A stretch of DNA of 15,789 nucleotides from Aadella sp043822885. Lineage in GTDB: Bacteria > Omnitrophota > Gorgyraeia > Tantalellales > Tantalellaceae. The position numbers and the translations under genes were made by a program. The notes under the pieces are model-generated. The model did no database searches and was not told where the DNA came from. It saw only the letters and a program-made list of their open reading frames with translations. The DNA lies in NCBI GenBank assembly GCA_043822885.1, contig JBDRBI010000049.1, positions 1 through 15,789 on the forward strand. Reading direction: 5' to 3'. Shown here in pieces: positions 13,482 to 15,789 of this stretch (positions are counted from its first letter, which is position 1; every line of letters starts with the position of its first letter).

Positions 13482-13536
13482 CCATATACCACGAGGGTAT
13501 ACGGCCGTGAACCCTGTGTGGTTCACGGCCATTATC
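13482..13536. repeat. TATACGGCCGTGAA hairpin repeat, second copy
   Basis: GGCCGTGAACC (13503-13513) pairs perfectly with GGTTCACGGCC (13520-13530) around CTGTGT. About 30 bases match the reverse complement of 8882-8911 with few changes. GGTATA (13496-13501) can also pair with TATACC (13485-13490). It lies just 5' of the riboswitch-like leader on the minus strand. Confidence 0.83.
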
Positions 13537-13616
13537 GATTGATACTTATCTTTACAAAGAGCTGATAGTTCCGTTTCTATACTTAAGTTTAATGGTAAAA
13601 AACTAAAAAGCAAGAT

Positions 13617-13634
13617 AGCTATTCTAGCTTTTTT
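13617..13634 (+). terminator. Weak terminator-like hairpin
   Basis: AGCTA (13617-13621) pairs with TAGCT (13625-13629) around TTC, with six Ts up to 13634; an outer AAAAGC/GCTTTT pairing is an alternative. It has no obvious plus-strand gene to serve. On the minus strand it is followed by T-rich sequence, so it may insulate the divergent genes. Confidence 0.4.
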
Positions 13635-13719
13635 GTATTTAACAGAGAGCAAAGGAGCGAAAAATACGGCACAGAGCATGGGACATAGGGCATAGAAAAA
13701 GAGGACAAGCCCTCTTATA

Positions 13720-13747
13720 CTAAACCCTGAACGCTAAACGCTAAACC
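13720..13747. repeat. Heptamer tandem repeat (CTAAACC-like)
   Basis: Four consecutive 7-mers: CTAAACC, CTGAACG, CTAAACG, CTAAACC, then CTAG. A related stretch, AACGCTAAACGCTA then TACCCTAGAA, occurs at about 12056-12078. Nothing indicates a function. Confidence 0.8.
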
Positions 13748-13759
13748 CTAGAATTTTAT

Positions 13760-13787
13760 TTGTATTATTGTAGGATTTCCGTATAAT
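13760..13787 (+). promoter_or_regulatory. Candidate greA promoter
   Basis: TTGTAT (13760-13765), a 16-base spacer and a perfect TATAAT (13782-13787). The leader to ATG 13812 would be about 17 bases and contains GGAGG. Confidence 0.65.
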
Positions 13788-13811
13788 CTATCTATCCGTA
13801 GGAGGAACTAT

Positions 13812-14288
13812 ATGGCAAGTGATTATATCAATCTAACACGTGACGGCCGGGACAAGATATGTAAAGAGCTCGAGCATTTAAAGGGCGCAAAACGCAGAGA
13901 AATAGCCAAAGCCTTGGCTGAAGCCAGAGCGCATGGAGATCTTAGCGAAAATGCCGAATATGATGCGGCAAAAGAAATGCAGGCGATGAACGAAAAAAAA
14001 GTGGCTCATATCGAAGGTGTTTTGATGAAAGCGAGGATCGTTGATAACGAAGCGATAGCTAAAGACGAAGCTCTTTTGGGAGCCACCATAAAAGTCAGGG
14101 AAAAAAACAGCGGGGACCAATGTACATATATGCTTGTTTCTGAAGAGGAATCCGATTTTGATGAGGATAAAATATCTGTCACTTCGCCGGTAGGAAAAGC
14201 TCTCTTGGGGCATAAGGTCGGAGATATCGTGGACGTTACGGTTCCGGCGGGAACATTGAAATATGAGATACTGGAGATAAACCGATAA
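13812..14288 (+). CDS. greA: Transcription elongation factor GreA
   Basis: GreA enters the secondary channel of RNA polymerase and stimulates cleavage of backtracked transcripts. The 158 residues match the family length. The N-terminal coiled coil spans about 10-78, with the tip motif HGDLSENAEYDAAKE at 41-55; Asp43 and Glu46 correspond to the acidic pair (E. coli Asp41 and Glu44) that holds the catalytic Mg. The C-terminal globular domain (about 83-158) contains ISVTSPVGKALLGHKVGDIVDV near 121-142, the usual FKBP-like fold segment. GGAGG (13801-13805) is 6 bases from ATG 13812. A metallophosphoesterase gene follows after 40 bases and may be cotranscribed. Confidence 0.97.
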   Translation: MASDYINLTRDGRDKICKELEHLKGAKRREIAKALAEARAHGDLSENAEYDAAKEMQAMNEKKVAHIEGVLMKARIVDNEAIAKDEALLGATIKVREKNSGDQCTYMLVSEEESDFDEDKISVTSPVGKALLGHKVGDIVDVTVPAGTLKYEILEINR

Positions 14289-14328
14289 CCAGGGTTTTTA
14301 ATAGCATAGAAAAATAAAAGGAAGAACG

Positions 14329-15339
14329 ATGTTGCAGAGGATCAGTCTTAAAAAAGTGCTGTTTTGGATATCTATCGTACTTTTAGTGTACTCGTTTCTG
14401 CCGATGGTGCGATTCTGGCTAATGAAAACACCCGAGGAAATAAAGAAGAATGAAGAGGTCATAAAAGAGCTGGAAAACAATAAAGGATCGTATTTTTCCT
14501 TCATAGTCCTTGGCGACAATCATTCGGGTCTTATTTTCAATGATGCCGCTACATTAAAGGAAATATGGCATATCAACAGGGAAGATCGCTTTCAGAAAGT
14601 TCCGATGGATTTTGTTCTTAATGTGGGAGATATTACTCTAAACGGCAAGAAAGAGCACTTTGAAAGTTATCAAAAGATCGCGAGTCTGATCAAGTTCCCG
14701 GTGGTTGCCGCTATCGGAAATCATGATGCAAGAGATCTTTTTGATAGATTTCAGGGAGATAAGGACTTTACTTTTACGAATCGAAATTCATTTTTTATTA
14801 TTTTAGACAATGAAGAGGGGCAGCTTACGGACGAGCAGTTTTCTTGGCTGGAAGAAAAATTAAAAGAAGGACAAGAGTATGACCATATCTTTGTAACCTT
14901 GCATAAACCTCCTTTCGATCCGTATCAGCAGGAATGGTATAATATGGATAACATCCCCTGGGCGTATAGATTCAGAAAGCTATGCGGTCAGTACAACGTG
15001 GATATGGTTTTTTCGGGGCATAAGCATATGTTCAAATCTGAAAAATTCGATAATGTGGAATATATTGTTACAGGCGGCGGGGGTATGCTTATCGAGATGC
15101 CGGAAGCTGACGGCGGATATCTGCATTATGTGAGAGTTATGGTCAATAATGACTATGTGACATATGAAATACGAAAAGTATCTCCCCCGTTATGGGAATA
15201 TGTAACGTACTATTTCTGGAAAGAAGCCGCTTATTGGGTAAGAAATTTTTACGGAACAGGATATATCCTCGGGATCAATAAAAAGATCACTCCATTAAAA
15301 AACTCCGCTCTGAACGACCGTGAATATTGGATGAAATAG
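14329..15339 (+). CDS. Membrane-anchored calcineurin-like metallophosphoesterase
   Basis: Protein of 336 residues. A hydrophobic segment at 10-32 with Arg/Lys before it serves as a signal anchor, so the catalytic domain should face the periplasm. All five metal-site motifs are present in order: GDNHSG (62-67, Asp63 and His65), NVGDITLNG (98-106, Asp101), IGNHDA (129-134, Asn131 and His132), LHKPP (191-195, His192) and SGHKHM (229-234, His231 and His233). The C-terminal about 70 residues are aromatic-rich and not recognised. AAGGAAG precedes ATG 14329. Substrate is unknown; relatives cleave phosphomonoesters, phosphodiesters or lipid-linked pyrophosphates. Confidence 0.9.
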   Translation: MLQRISLKKVLFWISIVLLVYSFLPMVRFWLMKTPEEIKKNEEVIKELENNKGSYFSFIVLGDNHSGLIFNDAATLKEIWHINREDRFQKVPMDFVLNVGDITLNGKKEHFESYQKIASLIKFPVVAAIGNHDARDLFDRFQGDKDFTFTNRNSFFIILDNEEGQLTDEQFSWLEEKLKEGQEYDHIFVTLHKPPFDPYQQEWYNMDNIPWAYRFRKLCGQYNVDMVFSGHKHMFKSEKFDNVEYIVTGGGGMLIEMPEADGGYLHYVRVMVNNDYVTYEIRKVSPPLWEYVTYYFWKEAAYWVRNFYGTGYILGINKKITPLKNSALNDREYWMK

Positions 15340-15365
15340 AAGTTTTCTCGGATTAGATCATAGTA

Positions 15366-15632
15366 CTAGTCACCCCCGGCTGCCTTCTTTAGAGCATATG
15401 GCCGGGGCAGGCAGTCACCAAGTCACCTAGTCACCAGTTACCAGTCACCTAGTCACCAGGTCACCGGTAGATTGACTGATGTGCTATTTAGTTCAGAGTT
15501 AGGAGTTATGAGCTGGAAGTGACTTTATTTGCGGGTTAAAACCCGCACTACATTCTGTTGACTGGTGACTAGGTGACTGGTGACTATTTTGAATATCTTA
15601 GACTTTTAACTTTAAACCTTTAAACTTTTTAA
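15366..15632. repeat. Repeat block with inverted GTCACC arrays and small hairpins
   Basis: No gene is present. GTCACC words run forward at 15369-15470 and include a CCCCGGC/GCCGGGG inverted pair (about 15375-15406) and the 26-bp core at 15459-15484. The opposite orientation, GACTGGTGACTAGGTGACTG, appears at about 15560-15579. Between them is GCGGGT-TAAA-ACCCGC (15531-15546). The block ends with TTTAAACC/TTTTTAAC words (15605-15632), the reverse of the 8988-9031 array. Confidence 0.8.
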
Positions 15633-15639
15633 CTGTTAT

Positions 15640-15689
15640 CATTCACCCAACGGCCCCCAGGGCTCCCCGGGCATGCCCGGGGGTGAATG
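15640..15689. mobile_element. Probable left-end hairpin of an IS200/IS605 element
   Basis: CATTCACCC (15640-15648) pairs with GGGTGAATG (15681-15689), and inside is the perfect palindrome CCCCGGGCATGCCCGGGG (15665-15682). An alternative stem pairs CCCCC-A-GGGC with GCCCGGGGG. A hairpin of this size 30 bases upstream of a Y1-type transposase gene fits a subterminal recognition hairpin. The exact element boundary cannot be set here. Confidence 0.6.
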
Positions 15690-15704
15690 GGCGAAGCGAT
15701 ACTG

Positions 15705-15713
15705 TGGTACACT
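15705..15713 (+). promoter_or_regulatory. Candidate extended -10 of the transposase gene
   Basis: TGGTACACT fits TGn plus a weak -10 (TACACT, 15708-15713). No good -35 is visible. The ATG begins six bases after the box and no ribosome site lies between, so a transcript from here would be leaderless. Confidence 0.35.
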
Positions 15714-15719
15714 AATTAA

Positions 15720-15789
15720 ATGGAAGTAAGGAAATCAAGTCATAGCGTATACAGGGTACAATACCACGTAGTTATGGTAACGAAGTATC
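15720..15789 (+). CDS. tnpA: IS200/IS605 family Y1 transposase (TnpA), 5' end only
   Basis: The frame from ATG 15720 to the right edge encodes 23 residues, MEVRKSSHSVYRVQYHVVMV followed by TKY. The segment VYRVQYHVVMVTKY is the characteristic N-terminus of IS200-type single-strand transposases (typically Y-H-l-v-w-v-T-K-Y-R-R). The HUH histidine pair and the catalytic tyrosine would lie beyond the window, so integrity cannot be judged. An upstream hairpin fits an element end. The enzyme cuts and joins single-stranded DNA at hairpin-marked ends. It may be the autonomous relative of some palindromic repeats here, but that is speculation. Confidence 0.8.
   Translation, partial: MEVRKSSHSVYRVQYHVVMVTKY

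Noticed and set aside
13720..13747. Telomere-like CCCTAAA heptamers
   Set aside because: Only four degenerate internal units next to greA, in an ordinary bacterial gene context; nothing suggests a chromosome end.

Overview
The window reads as chromosomal DNA of an uncultured Gram-negative-type bacterium. LpxA (lipid A synthesis) implies a lipopolysaccharide outer membrane, and several genes carry signal peptides or an inner-membrane anchor. The mix of an LpxA next to a HAMP protein, a TIGR04073-like small secreted protein, a PIN-PhoH ATPase and gene-poor gaps packed with short palindromic repeats reminds me of Candidatus Omnitrophota or a neighbouring PVC-type lineage. This is an inference from gene content only; no rRNA or other phylogenetic marker is present.

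Layout, left to right. The end of an unknown gene (1-261) is followed by 570 bases of repeats. A probable six-gene operon (833-4559) encodes a DUF4870-like membrane protein, a DUF3047 protein, a short HAMP-domain membrane protein, LpxA, a lysine-rich helical protein and a secreted HEAT-repeat protein. An endonuclease III-like DNA glycosylase (COG2231 type) lies between repeat elements and takes its last codons from one of them. After a 570-base repeat block come an inositol-monophosphatase family gene (suhB-like), a single-pass membrane protein, a Nudix hydrolase and a small TIGR04073-like secreted protein, several with readable promoters and terminators. A second operon (9195-11876) holds an M48 metalloprotease, a flavodoxin-fold protein and a PIN-PhoH ATPase. 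On the minus strand lies a secreted GH113-like glycosidase with a long leader. greA and a membrane-anchored metallophosphoesterase follow, then another repeat block and the first 23 codons of an IS200/IS605-type transposase running off the right edge.

The most interesting item is the minus-strand leader of the glycosidase (about 13279-13485). It contains the conserved blocks of a c-di-GMP-I (GEMM) aptamer, but the strand that should close the first hairpin is not in its usual place. Downstream, an 8-base sequence complementary to that orphan strand overlaps an 8-base anti-Shine-Dalgarno sequence that pairs perfectly with the ribosome site abutting the start codon. This looks like a translational switch linking a cyclic dinucleotide to a secreted polysaccharide-active enzyme.

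The intergenic DNA is the other notable theme. At least five repeat families occur: elements with GTCATTGCGAG termini, arrays of GTCACCAGT-like words with a shared 26-bp core, hairpins built on TATACGGCCGTGAA, nested cruciforms, and short tandem arrays of 7, 8 or 17 bp. Most sit outside coding regions and several are placed as inverted pairs. Two genes (M48 protease, transposase) have -10 boxes so close to their ATG that their transcripts should be leaderless, and the HAMP gene appears to start at a rare ATC codon.
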